From: JANNSX01 sp031403155
GTDB lineage: Bacteria > Pseudomonadota > Alphaproteobacteria > Rhizobiales > Hyphomicrobiaceae
Assembly (NCBI GenBank): GCA_031403155.1
Contig: JANNSX010000426.1
Span: forward strand, 1 to 6,851
Direction: 5' to 3'
Length of the DNA: 6,851 nucleotides
A program made the translations under genes and the position numbers. How positions within the stretch are numbered: position 1 is the stretch's first letter; every line of letters starts with the position of its first letter. The notes under the pieces are model-generated. The model was not told the DNA's origin, did not search any database, and saw only the letters and a list, made by a program, of their open reading frames with translations. This document shows, in pieces, positions 1-5,848 of this stretch.

Positions 1-123
1 TGGCTCGCCGATCGAAACGCCAAGCCCAAGCCCTTCAAGTGGACCGCCAAAGCCGATACGATCCTGGAGAAGAATGCCCGTGCCCGCAAAGCCCTACAGC
101 AGGCCAAGGCGGGTACCATATGA
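1..123 (+). CDS. IS630-family transposase, C-terminal fragment (gene begins outside window)
   Basis: Frame 1 is open from the first base to a TGA at 121-123 and gives 40 residues. The stretch NAKPKPFKWTAKADTILEK followed by a basic, Ala-rich helix is the usual tail of IS630-family (Tc1/mariner-like DDE) transposases, where a P-F-x-W-T motif comes just before a final amphipathic helix. The enzyme would cut and paste its insertion sequence, duplicating a TA dinucleotide. The catalytic DDE residues lie upstream of the window, so I cannot tell whether the gene is intact. The next recognisable gene starts about 430 bp downstream. The identification rests on 40 residues but the pattern is characteristic. 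Confidence 0.8.
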   Translation, partial: WLADRNAKPKPFKWTAKADTILEKNARARKALQQAKAGTI

Positions 124-139
124 ATGAGTCAGAACACTA
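1..139 (+). mobile_element. Right part of an IS630-type insertion sequence, boundary tentative
   Basis: IS630 elements insert at TA, often within CTAG, and usually end within a few tens of bases of the transposase stop codon. Here a CTAG occurs at 137-140, 14 bp after the stop. The bases between (ATGAGTCAGAACAC, 124-137) would then form the terminal inverted repeat. The left end is outside the window, so the inverted repeat cannot be confirmed. A second CTAG at 201-204 is an alternative boundary. Confidence 0.35.
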
Positions 140-163
140 GGTTGTTGGTTTTAAGCGCTTTCT

Positions 164-205
164 TTCGACCAACCGGTATCCACTTGGAAGGACAAGTGCT
201 CTAGC
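164..205. repeat. Degenerate Rhizobiales-type intergenic palindromic repeat
   Basis: The stretch TTCGACCAACCGGTATCCAC continuing to GTGCTCTAGC resembles a dispersed intergenic repeat I associate with Rhizobiales genomes, which reads roughly as aaACCGGTTTCCACTTTTCCG...GCTCTAG. It contains a perfect 6-bp stem, CACTTG (181-186) with CAAGTG (193-198), around a 6-base loop. Just upstream, GTTGGT (144-149) can pair with ACCAAC (168-173) around the self-complementary AAGCGCTT (153-160). The match to the repeat family is from memory; the stems are visible directly. Confidence 0.45.
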
Positions 206-452
206 CATGTGTGACTGGGCGAGGATTGGCGGCCAACCCGCAGAACGATAGCCACGGCGAGAGAAGATTGCCCGAGGGAATAGACCTAAGAACGCCACTG
301 ACTTGTCTGGGCGGCCGCCGTCCATGCGGAGCATGGCTTCGCCAATGACGCGGCCGTGACGGTGGGGAAGGATGCGTGAAACGCAGATGCAGCAAAGGTG
401 CGTCAAGCCCTCGATCCACCCGCGATCGCCACCTTGCCGTCTGTCCTGGCGA

Positions 453-480
453 TTGGCATGCTGCGCACGGTCGAAATGTT
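453..480 (+). promoter_or_regulatory. Weak sigma-70-like promoter candidate for the PLP-enzyme unit
   Basis: TTGGCA at 453-458 matches five of six bases of the -35 consensus. Sixteen bases later AATGTT (475-480) matches three of six of the -10 consensus. Transcription would begin near 487, leaving about 35 bases before the minicistron start at 522, which is a sensible leader length. The -10 is poor and the spacing slightly short, so this is only a candidate. Confidence 0.22.
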
Positions 481-521
481 CGCCGGAAAACCGGGCACCG
501 CGCGACCGCAAGGAAGCAACC

Positions 522-560
522 ATGAGCCAGCCAAACTTCATCCCCCGCGAGGCCGCATGA
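522..560 (+). CDS. Possible 12-codon leader minicistron coupled to the PLP-enzyme gene
   Basis: An ATG at 522 is preceded by a good Shine-Dalgarno sequence, AAGGAAG at 510-516, with a 5-base spacer. It encodes MSQPNFIPREAA and ends at TGA 558-560, so its stop overlaps the ATG of the following gene as ATGA (557-560). That is a typical translational-coupling arrangement. The peptide matches nothing I recognise and has no run of one amino acid that would suggest attenuation. It may be a leader peptide, the remains of a longer upstream gene, or a chance frame. Its SD is better than the one directly before the downstream start, which favours real initiation here. Confidence 0.35.
   Translation: MSQPNFIPREAA
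549..552 (+). promoter_or_regulatory. Ribosome binding site supporting the start at 557
   Basis: GAGG lies 4 bases before the ATG at 557. This is short and close, but it supports that start over the in-frame ATG at 398, which would add 53 residues of unrelated, proline- and arginine-rich sequence. Confidence 0.4.
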
Positions 561-1750
561 GCATCTACGAGCAACTGGGCGTCACGCCCATCATCAACGC
601 CAAGGGCCCGGCCACGCGGCTCTCGGGCGGCATCATGGTCCCTGAGGTTTCGGCCGCCATGGCGGAAGCCTCGCAACGATGCGTCGACATCGCCGAGCTG
701 CAGGCCGCCGCCTCACGCGTCATCGCCGGGGTGACGGGAGCGGAAGCGGGCTATGTCGCCTCCGGCGCCTCCGCCTGCCTCCTCATCGGCACGGCCGCGG
801 CGGTCGCGGGCCTGGATCCCGGCCGCATGGCACGGCTGCCCGATACGCGCGGCATGAAGAACGAAGTCGTCATGGTGCGTAGTCAGCGCAACTTCTACGA
901 CCACGCGGTCAGAGCCGCCGGCGTCAGCATCGTCGAGGTGGGGCTGCCCGATCGCTATGCGGGCGCGGGCGTGCGCGATGCCGAGGCCTGGGAGATCGAC
1001 GACGCCATCAGCGAGCGGACGGCCGCGGTGTTCTACGTCGCCGACTCCGCCGCCCAGCCGCCGCTTACCGAGGTGGTGGCGGTGGCGAAATCGCGCGGCG
1101 TGCCGGTGATCGTCGATGCGGCGGCCCAGCTGCCACCGCAGGCCAACCTCCGGCGCTTCATCGCCGAGGGCGCCGATCTCGTCGCCTTCTCGGGCGGCAA
1201 GGCGATCGGCGGCCCGCAGGCGAGCGGCATGTTGTGCGGACGCCGCGACCTCGTCATGTCGGCGGCGCTCCAGCATCTCGACATGGACAATTTCTTCGAC
1301 GCCTGGGAGCCGCCGGCGGGCCTCATCGACAAGTCGCGCCTGCGCGGCGCGCCCCAGCACGGGATCGGGCGCACCTGCAAAGCCGGCAAGGAAGAGATCG
1401 CCGGACTGCTGACGGCGCTCCGGCTGTTCGTGGCCGAGGGCGATGCGGCAAGGCATGCCCGCTGGCTCGCGGCCGTTCGCCGGATCCAAGCGGGCCTCGC
1501 GCGGGCGCCAGGCCTCGCCACGAGCGTGACCGGCGCCGGCGATGAAGGCGCCGTCCCCATGCTGGTGCTCGACTGCGCGGCCGCCCCGATCGGCGCCCGG
1601 GAGCTGTTGACTCGACTTCAGCACGGCAAGCCCTCCGTCATCGCCGACCCTGAGCGCCGCGACCGCAACCTCGTGACCATCAATCCGATGTGCCTGGCGC
1701 CCGACGAGCCCGATCTCGTGGCGCGTGCGATCCTCGACGCGCTCGGGTGA
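557..1750 (+). CDS. PLP-dependent enzyme of the SelA/DgaE-like family (aminotransferase fold type I)
   Basis: This 397-residue protein has the layout of SelA-like PLP enzymes, the group containing D-glucosaminate-6-phosphate ammonia-lyase (DgaE) and YhfS. The N-terminus IINAKGPATRLSGG matches the family opening (INAxGxxTxLGG). YVASGASACLLIGTAA (66-81) is the phosphate-binding glycine/serine/alanine turn. VDAAAQ (186-191) supplies the aspartate expected to pair with the pyridine nitrogen (Asp187). FSGGKAIGGPQASG (211-224) contains the Schiff-base lysine, Lys215. GIGRTCKAGKEEIAGLLTAL (269-288) is another family block. True bacterial SelA is longer, with an extra N-terminal domain, and no selenocysteine genes are nearby, so a catabolic beta-elimination or transfer on an amino sugar acid or amino acid is more likely. 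The substrate cannot be read from sequence. The protein is cytoplasmic, with no signal peptide. It appears to be alone in its transcript except for the small upstream frame, and a 149-bp gap separates it from the next gene. The family is fairly sure, the exact reaction is not. Confidence 0.85.
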   Translation: MSIYEQLGVTPIINAKGPATRLSGGIMVPEVSAAMAEASQRCVDIAELQAAASRVIAGVTGAEAGYVASGASACLLIGTAAAVAGLDPGRMARLPDTRGMKNEVVMVRSQRNFYDHAVRAAGVSIVEVGLPDRYAGAGVRDAEAWEIDDAISERTAAVFYVADSAAQPPLTEVVAVAKSRGVPVIVDAAAQLPPQANLRRFIAEGADLVAFSGGKAIGGPQASGMLCGRRDLVMSAALQHLDMDNFFDAWEPPAGLIDKSRLRGAPQHGIGRTCKAGKEEIAGLLTALRLFVAEGDAARHARWLAAVRRIQAGLARAPGLATSVTGAGDEGAVPMLVLDCAAAPIGARELLTRLQHGKPSVIADPERRDRNLVTINPMCLAPDEPDLVARAILDALG

Positions 1751-1783
1751 GGCTGGACTGGCCTCAACCGAACCTGCGACGGA

Positions 1784-1812
1784 TTGTCCTCGATCCGCGA
1801 AGACGCTATTGA
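1784..1812 (+). promoter_or_regulatory. Weak promoter candidate upstream of the PAAR-like gene
   Basis: TTGTCC (1784-1789) and TATTGA (1807-1812) are separated by 17 bases, the ideal spacing, but match the -35 and -10 consensus at only four and three positions. Transcription would begin near 1819, leaving an 80-base leader that contains both copies of the 16-bp direct repeat. A small stem, CGGAT (1780-1784) with ATCCG (1793-1797), overlaps the -35. Confidence 0.22.
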
Positions 1813-1823
1813 AATCAAATGCG

Positions 1824-1884
1824 ATTTAAGGATTGGCCACAGTTCGGACCGACTCAGGCAGGAGAATCACTTAAGGTTCGGCCA
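1824..1884 (+). repeat. Imperfect 16-bp direct repeat upstream of the PAAR-like gene
   Basis: ATTTAAGGATTGGCCA (1824-1839) and ACTTAAGGTTCGGCCA (1869-1884) agree at 13 of 16 positions, sharing the core TTAAGG-N3-GGCCA. The copies start 45 bp apart, and the second ends 15 bp before the preferred start codon. The arrangement could be a pair of regulator binding sites or a small duplication. The similarity is visible directly; a function is inference. Confidence 0.35.
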
Positions 1885-1899
1885 GCGATAGGTGCCGCC

Positions 1900-2274
1900 A
1901 TGCGCTCTGCCGGTTGTTGGGTTCTCGCTCTTGTGTTGGCGTCGTCCGCCGTGCGCGCGGAAGATGCGCCGCAGCCGGAGGCCGCTTCCCCCGGCGTCGT
2001 CGTCGAGGGTAGCGAGAACGTCACGATCGGCGGGCAATCGGCGGCGCGGGCCGGAGATCAGACGAGCACGGGTAATGTCATCGTCGAGGGATCGAGCAAC
2101 GTCTTCATCAACGGCAAGCCCGCGGCCGTCCAGGGCGGCGCCACCGATTGCGGCGGCATCGTGCCGAAGGCGCGTCTCCGACACGATGTCATCGGCAGTT
2201 CCTCTGGCGTTTACATCAACGGCAAGCCGGCGGCCGGCACGGGTAGTGTCGCCACGGGTTGCGCAGAGCAATAG
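1900..2274 (+). CDS. Exported PAAR-like repeat protein
   Basis: From the ATG at 1900 the product has 124 residues. An AGGTG ribosome binding site lies at 1890-1894, 5 bases upstream. Residues 1-20 form a Sec signal peptide: basic start MRSAG, hydrophobic WVLALVLASSA, then cleavage after Ala20 (VRA|EDA). An in-frame ATG at 1819 would add 27 residues and bury this signal, and it has no SD, so I prefer 1900. The mature part has three similar units: VVVEGSENVTIGGQSAARAG (33-52), VIVEGSSNVFINGKPAAVQG (60-79) and VIGSSSGVYINGKPAAGTGS (97-116). The N-V-x-I-N-G-K-P-A-A core is the PAAR signature. Known PAAR proteins form a small zinc-stabilised cone that caps the VgrG spike of type VI secretion, loaded in the cytoplasm. 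Cys84, His96 and Cys121 are the only obvious metal-ligand candidates; the His expected after GDxTs is absent. A signal peptide is unusual for a spike-tip PAAR and suggests a periplasmic or surface role. It is 15 bp upstream of the L,D-transpeptidase gene and probably co-transcribed with it. Confidence 0.8.
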   Translation: MRSAGCWVLALVLASSAVRAEDAPQPEAASPGVVVEGSENVTIGGQSAARAGDQTSTGNVIVEGSSNVFINGKPAAVQGGATDCGGIVPKARLRHDVIGSSSGVYINGKPAAGTGSVATGCAEQ

Positions 2275-2289
2275 GCGCGACGGATCGAT

Positions 2290-3408
2290 ATGCTGAGGAT
2301 CGCCCTCGCCAGCGTTGCAACGGGACTGATGGCATTCGCCGCCGTCGCCTTCTGGCCGTCGGCCGGACCTTCGCGCGCGGTGAGCATTTCGGTTGCGACA
2401 ACCGCCAGCACGGATGCGGGCGCCGACGGCATCGGCGGGCTGCTGCAGGGATCGCGCGCCGGCGAAGAGGAACCCACCACCGACGGCGAGGTACAGCTTG
2501 CGAGCCTCAAAGATCAGGAGAGCCTCGCCTTCGAGCCGCCGAACGAGGAGTCCGAGACTTCGGACTACGATGACGGCTCAGCGACCGAGGGTGAGGCCGA
2601 GCAGGAATCGCCGTCTGGCGAAGACAACCCCACGGCCTCCTTCGACGAGGTCGATCAATCCCTCGTCGGCCCCGATGGTCTTGCGCATCCGCGCCTGCCG
2701 GTCAGGAAGCCAAGGCTCACCACCAAGGCCGAGCCGCCGCGCACGAACTACTCGCTCGTGGAACGCGTGGCCGAGATCGGCCCCGGCGCCATCGCGCGGC
2801 TCGAGGAGAAGTTCAGCGACGCCAGCATTGCCTGGCCACCGCAGCGCCTCGCCTTCCTGGCCTTCAAGGAAGAGCGCGTGGTCGAGGTGCAGGCGCAGTC
2901 GGCGGGCGGCGGCTGGGCGCCGGTCTACCGCTATCGCGTCGAGGCGGCGAGCGGAGGCGCCGGACCCAAGCTCGTCGAGGGCGACCGCCAAGTGCCCGAG
3001 GGCCTCTACAAGATCGTCTCGCTCAACCCCAACAGCCGCTATCATGTCTCGCTCCGGGTCGGCTATCCCAACGACTTCGACCGCGCCATGGCGAAGGCCG
3101 ATGGCCGCAAGAAGCTCGGCGGCGACATCATGATCCACGGCCGGAACCTCTCCGCCGGCTGCCTCGCAGTCGGCGACGACGGTGCCGAGGAGTTCTTCGT
3201 CATGGCGCATGCCATCGGGCTCGACTACGTCGACGTCATCATCGCGCCGCGCGATTTCCGCAAGCCCTCGGTGTTCTCCTCCGTCAAGGAGACGGTCAAT
3301 TTCGGCCAGCCATCCTGGTTGCCCTCGCTCTACGACACCATCAAGACCGCGCTCGAGCCCTTCCCCGAGATGCCGCCGACCGTCACGCCGAACATCGCGC
3401 AGAAGTAG
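2290..3408 (+). CDS. Exported L,D-transpeptidase-fold protein, YafK/DpaA-like
   Basis: This 372-residue protein starts with a signal peptide or membrane anchor (MLR, then hydrophobic residues 4-22, possible cleavage near SRA30). Residues 58-122 form a low-complexity linker rich in Glu and Asp, likely disordered. A YkuD catalytic domain spans about 185-325. LVEGDRQVPEGLYKI (228-242), SLNPNSRYHVSLRVGYPNDFDRA (split over 244-266) and GGDIMIHGRNLSAGC (277-291) are typical of the YafK branch. His283, Ser288, Gly290 and nucleophile Cys291 are all present, so it should be active. L,D-transpeptidases form or cut bonds at meso-diaminopimelate in peptidoglycan; E. coli YafK (DpaA) releases Braun's lipoprotein from the wall. 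The site of action would be the periplasm. A 45-residue tail follows the domain (328-372). The start lacks a strong SD, but the PAAR-like stop is only 15 bp upstream, so coupled translation is plausible. It ends facing the xylulokinase gene across 73 bp, in which I see no clear terminator. Whether it is a transpeptidase, amidase or carboxypeptidase cannot be decided. Confidence 0.85.
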   Translation: MLRIALASVATGLMAFAAVAFWPSAGPSRAVSISVATTASTDAGADGIGGLLQGSRAGEEEPTTDGEVQLASLKDQESLAFEPPNEESETSDYDDGSATEGEAEQESPSGEDNPTASFDEVDQSLVGPDGLAHPRLPVRKPRLTTKAEPPRTNYSLVERVAEIGPGAIARLEEKFSDASIAWPPQRLAFLAFKEERVVEVQAQSAGGGWAPVYRYRVEAASGGAGPKLVEGDRQVPEGLYKIVSLNPNSRYHVSLRVGYPNDFDRAMAKADGRKKLGGDIMIHGRNLSAGCLAVGDDGAEEFFVMAHAIGLDYVDVIIAPRDFRKPSVFSSVKETVNFGQPSWLPSLYDTIKTALEPFPEMPPTVTPNIAQK

Positions 3409-3481
3409 CCTGACGCGATGCCGCAAAGAGCCTTGGGCAAAGGGAACAAGCTTCCAGCTCGACACTCAATTCACCAGCCTG

Positions 3482-4948
3482 CTAAATCCGAATCTCCTTT
3501 TGCAACCTATAGAGCTTGCGCCAGCGATCGAGACGCGGTGCCAACGCGTCAGCGAGTGGGCGGTTGGGTTCGATGATCTCGACGAGCTTGGGCGGCGTGC
3601 AGATCGCGAATGGATCGGCGCGCTCGGCGGCGATCAGCCCGAGGCGAGCGGCACCGTACGCGCCGCCAAGCTCGCCCTCCTCGGGAACATCCATGGTGAT
3701 GCCGAGCGCACTCGAGATCGTTTCGAGCCAGACGTGCGAGCGCGAGCCACCACCGACCGCGGTTACCCGGCCGACCTCGGTGCCGGCCGCGCTCAAGACC
3801 TCGAGGCAGTCAGCGAAAGCGAAGGCGACACCTTCCAGCACGGCGCGTGTCAGGGCGCGGCGATCGGAAACGTGCGCGAGACCGACGAACGCACCGCGGG
3901 CCAGCGCGTCGTTGTGCGGCGTGCGCTCGCCGGACAGATAGGGGAGGAAGAGCGGCGCATCGGGTGCGGGTGGCTCGCGATCGCCTTCGCATTCGGCGAC
4001 GAGTTCGGCCGCCGTTCGCCCCGTGATGCCGGCGAGCCATTCGAGGCTCGCGGCCGCCGAGAGGATGACGCCCATCTGATGCCAGGTCTTTGGTAGCGCA
4101 TGACAGAAGGCGTGCACGGCGCTCTTGGTGTTGGGCGAATAGCGCGCATTCGAGACGAAGAGCACACCCGACGTGCCGAGCGAGAGAAAGGCTTCGCCCG
4201 GCCGGACGGCGCCGATCCCGCAGGCGGACGCCGCGTTGTCGCCGCCACCACCGGCCACGGTCGGATGGCCGTCGATACCCCAGCGGGCCGCCAGTCCGGA
4301 TCTCAGCGTGCCGCTCACTTCCGTGCCTTCGACGAGCCGTGGCATGTGCGCGCGACTGAGACCGGTCGCCGCCAGCAGGGGCTCGCTCCAGTCGCGTTCC
4401 GCGACGTCCATCCAGAGCGTGCCCGCCGCATCCGACATGTCGCAGACGTACTCGCCGGTGAGCCAGAGCCTGACATAGTCCTTGGGCAGGAGCACCTTGG
4501 TGGTCTTGGCGAAAATCGCCGGCTCGTGGCGGCGGACCCATTCGAGCTTGGGCGCCGTGAAGCCCGGCATGACGAGATTGCCGCCGAGCGAATGGAAGCG
4601 CGGCTCGCGCTCGGTCAACGCGGCGCATTCGGCAGCCGAGCGCCCGTCGTTCCAAAGGATCGCGGGGCGGAGCGGACGATCCGACGGATCGAGCAGCACG
4701 GCGCCATGCATCTGTCCGGAGAGGCCGATGCCGCGAAGTCTGCCAAGCTCCGCGGCCGACTTCACTCGCAACTCATCGAGCGCCGCGCCGGTCGCCTTGA
4801 TCCAGCCGTCTGGTGCTTGCTCGGACCAGTCCGCGTGCGGACGCGACACCTCGAGCGAAGCGCTGGCGCTCGCAACCGATCGGCCCTCTGCGTCGATGAG
4901 GAGCGCCTTGACCGCCGAGGTGCCGATATCGATGCCGAGATAGCTCAT
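3482..4948 (-). CDS. xylB: Xylulokinase (FGGY carbohydrate kinase)
   Basis: The 488-residue product has the full length and both domains of xylulokinase, which phosphorylates D-xylulose to D-xylulose 5-phosphate with ATP and feeds the pentose phosphate pathway. The N-terminal phosphate loop is GIDIGTSAVKALLID (5-19) with Asp7. SGQMHGAVLLD (77-87) carries the Met-His pair that contacts xylulose. ILWNDGRSAAE (97-107) and LLPKDYVRLWLTG (153-165) follow. GGGGDNAASACG (233-244) contains the catalytic base Asp237, and FLSLGTSGVLF (254-264) is the second phosphate region. FLPYLSGERTPHND (334-347) and AVGGGSRSHVWLE (397-409) complete the ATP-binding half. No essential residue is missing. The start at 4948 has only a weak SD, and 90 bp separate it from the permease gene upstream on the same strand, so it is probably the last gene of the transporter operon. 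Other FGGY kinases (for example for ribulose or other ketoses) are less likely given the SGQMHG and SGERTPH motifs. Confidence 0.93.
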   Translation of the reverse strand: MSYLGIDIGTSAVKALLIDAEGRSVASASASLEVSRPHADWSEQAPDGWIKATGAALDELRVKSAAELGRLRGIGLSGQMHGAVLLDPSDRPLRPAILWNDGRSAAECAALTEREPRFHSLGGNLVMPGFTAPKLEWVRRHEPAIFAKTTKVLLPKDYVRLWLTGEYVCDMSDAAGTLWMDVAERDWSEPLLAATGLSRAHMPRLVEGTEVSGTLRSGLAARWGIDGHPTVAGGGGDNAASACGIGAVRPGEAFLSLGTSGVLFVSNARYSPNTKSAVHAFCHALPKTWHQMGVILSAAASLEWLAGITGRTAAELVAECEGDREPPAPDAPLFLPYLSGERTPHNDALARGAFVGLAHVSDRRALTRAVLEGVAFAFADCLEVLSAAGTEVGRVTAVGGGSRSHVWLETISSALGITMDVPEEGELGGAYGAARLGLIAAERADPFAICTPPKLVEIIEPNRPLADALAPRLDRWRKLYRLQKEIRI

Positions 4949-5038
4949 GGATCGACGAGCACCCTTGCGCCAGCTGGATCAATCCTCGCCCGAAGAACCG
5001 CTGCGGCGCCGCCCGCGAGCCATCGTCCACACATGCAC

Positions 5039-5848
5039 TCACTCAGCGCGCCGCCGCCTGCTCGAGCGGATGCTGAGATACAGCATGAAGATCGCGACAA
5101 ACACGAGAATGTTGATGATGGAGGTCAACGCATACAGCTCGGGCTTGATGCCGAAGCGCAGCGCGCCCCAGGCAACCGACGGCATCGTGGGAGTCGCACC
5201 CAGCAGGTAGAACGAGATGTCGAGCCCATTGAGCGACAGCACGAAGGCGACGATCAGGCTGCCGAGAATGCCCGGCCAGGTCAGCGGCAGCATCACCTCG
5301 AGGAAGGCGCGTGCCGGCGAGGCGCCGCACACCACCGCCGCCTCGTTCATGCGCCAGTCGTAGCGGTAGAGCAGCGCCACCATGATGAGGAAGCAGAACG
5401 AGAAACAGTGCACCGAATTGGCGATGATCGCCGTCACCATGTTCCCTCTCAGCTCGAAGGCGAGGTAGTAGAGGGCCATGGACGAGATGCCGAGCAGGAT
5501 CTCCGACACGAACAATGGCCCGGCGAAAACGATCGCATAGAAGAGCGCCCGGCGGCCGGCGAAGCGCAGCACGCCAACGGTTGCGAGAAAACCCATGACC
5601 GTCGACAGGATCGCGGTCGAGGTCGCGATGATGATGCTGTTGACGAAGGCGCTCTGATAGATCGTGTTGGTGTAGAGCCTGACATAGCTTGCGGTATTGA
5701 ATTCAGGCGGGTACGGAAAGATCGGCTTGCTCGACAGTGACGCGAACAGGATGTGGACGATCGGCATGTAGAGGAACGCGTAGGCGGTGAGCAGGATCGC
5801 CGCCAGTGTCCACTTGATCAGCCCTGAGTTCTTCGCATCTGCGTACAT
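5039..5848 (-). CDS. ABC transporter permease, PotC-like
   Basis: The product of 269 residues is an inner-membrane permease of the binding-protein-dependent transport family. I count about six hydrophobic segments (roughly 12-34, 68-92, 103-127, 138-162, 193-215 and 240-260). The cytoplasmic EAA loop NEAAVVCGASPARAFLEVML (168-187), ending LTWPGI, contacts the ATPase. The short N-terminus with one segment before a periplasmic loop, and the MNEAA...GAS...LPL arrangement, resemble PotC of spermidine/putrescine importers. Its ATG overlaps the stop of the PotB-like gene as TGATG (5846-5850), indicating translational coupling; its own SD is only a G-rich stretch. A run of Arg residues ends the protein. 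The substrate could be a polyamine, another small amine or acid, or a polyol, since the operon also encodes a kinase for xylulose. An apparent long frame that joins this gene to sequence upstream is an out-of-frame artefact. Confidence 0.88.
   Translation of the reverse strand: MYADAKNSGLIKWTLAAILLTAYAFLYMPIVHILFASLSSKPIFPYPPEFNTASYVRLYTNTIYQSAFVNSIIIATSTAILSTVMGFLATVGVLRFAGRRALFYAIVFAGPLFVSEILLGISSMALYYLAFELRGNMVTAIIANSVHCFSFCFLIMVALLYRYDWRMNEAAVVCGASPARAFLEVMLPLTWPGILGSLIVAFVLSLNGLDISFYLLGATPTMPSVAWGALRFGIKPELYALTSIINILVFVAIFMLYLSIRSSRRRRAE

Larger units (their letters stand above)
140..521. other. Non-coding stretch between IS630 and the PLP-enzyme gene
   Basis: I find no recognisable protein or RNA gene here. 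Open frames crossing it on either strand give low-complexity, Arg-rich or otherwise unfamiliar products without a convincing ribosome binding site. The left part (144-205) holds two small dyads, described separately; the rest looks like ordinary high-GC spacer. Because it is long for an intergenic region and borders an insertion sequence, it may contain decayed remains of an interrupted gene, but I cannot identify one. A weak promoter candidate lies at 453-480. Confidence 0.5.

Noticed and set aside
398..556. Upstream in-frame ATG extending the PLP enzyme by 53 residues
   Set aside because: The extension resembles no part of the family and has no ribosome binding site. MSIYEQLGVTPIINAKG is the natural family N-terminus.
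137..676. 179-codon minus-strand frame crossing the spacer into the PLP-enzyme gene
   Set aside because: No SD or recognised domain. Its first third lies opposite the PLP-enzyme coding sequence. I cannot exclude that its distal part is old gene debris.
713..1624. 303-codon antisense frame within the PLP-enzyme gene
   Set aside because: It is Arg/Ala/Gly-rich with no domain and lies opposite a clearly identified gene.
557..1750. True selenocysteine synthase (SelA)
   Set aside because: Too short, lacks the SelA N-terminal region, and no selB, selD or selC is nearby. The block around Lys215 fits the DgaE-like branch better.
1819..1899. Earlier ATG for the PAAR-like protein
   Set aside because: No SD precedes it. 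It would place 27 polar residues in front of a well-formed signal peptide and overlap the direct repeats.
2578..3465. 295-codon antisense frame opposite the L,D-transpeptidase
   Set aside because: A high-GC shadow of a gene with intact catalytic motifs; no domain of its own.
3409..3481. Bidirectional terminator expected between the convergent genes
   Set aside because: Only 4-bp stems (for example GGAA...TTCC) without a T-run are visible, so no terminator is called.
5003..5012. Perfect palindrome GCGGCGCCGC between the permease and xylulokinase genes
   Set aside because: It has no loop or T-run for a terminator and such GC palindromes are common in this composition. An operator cannot be excluded but nothing supports one.
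4100..5740. 546-codon plus-strand open frame
   Set aside because: It is antisense to both the xylulokinase and the PotC-like permease, whose motifs are clear. The product is rich in Arg, His, Glu and Gln without any known domain, as expected for a shadow frame in high-GC DNA.
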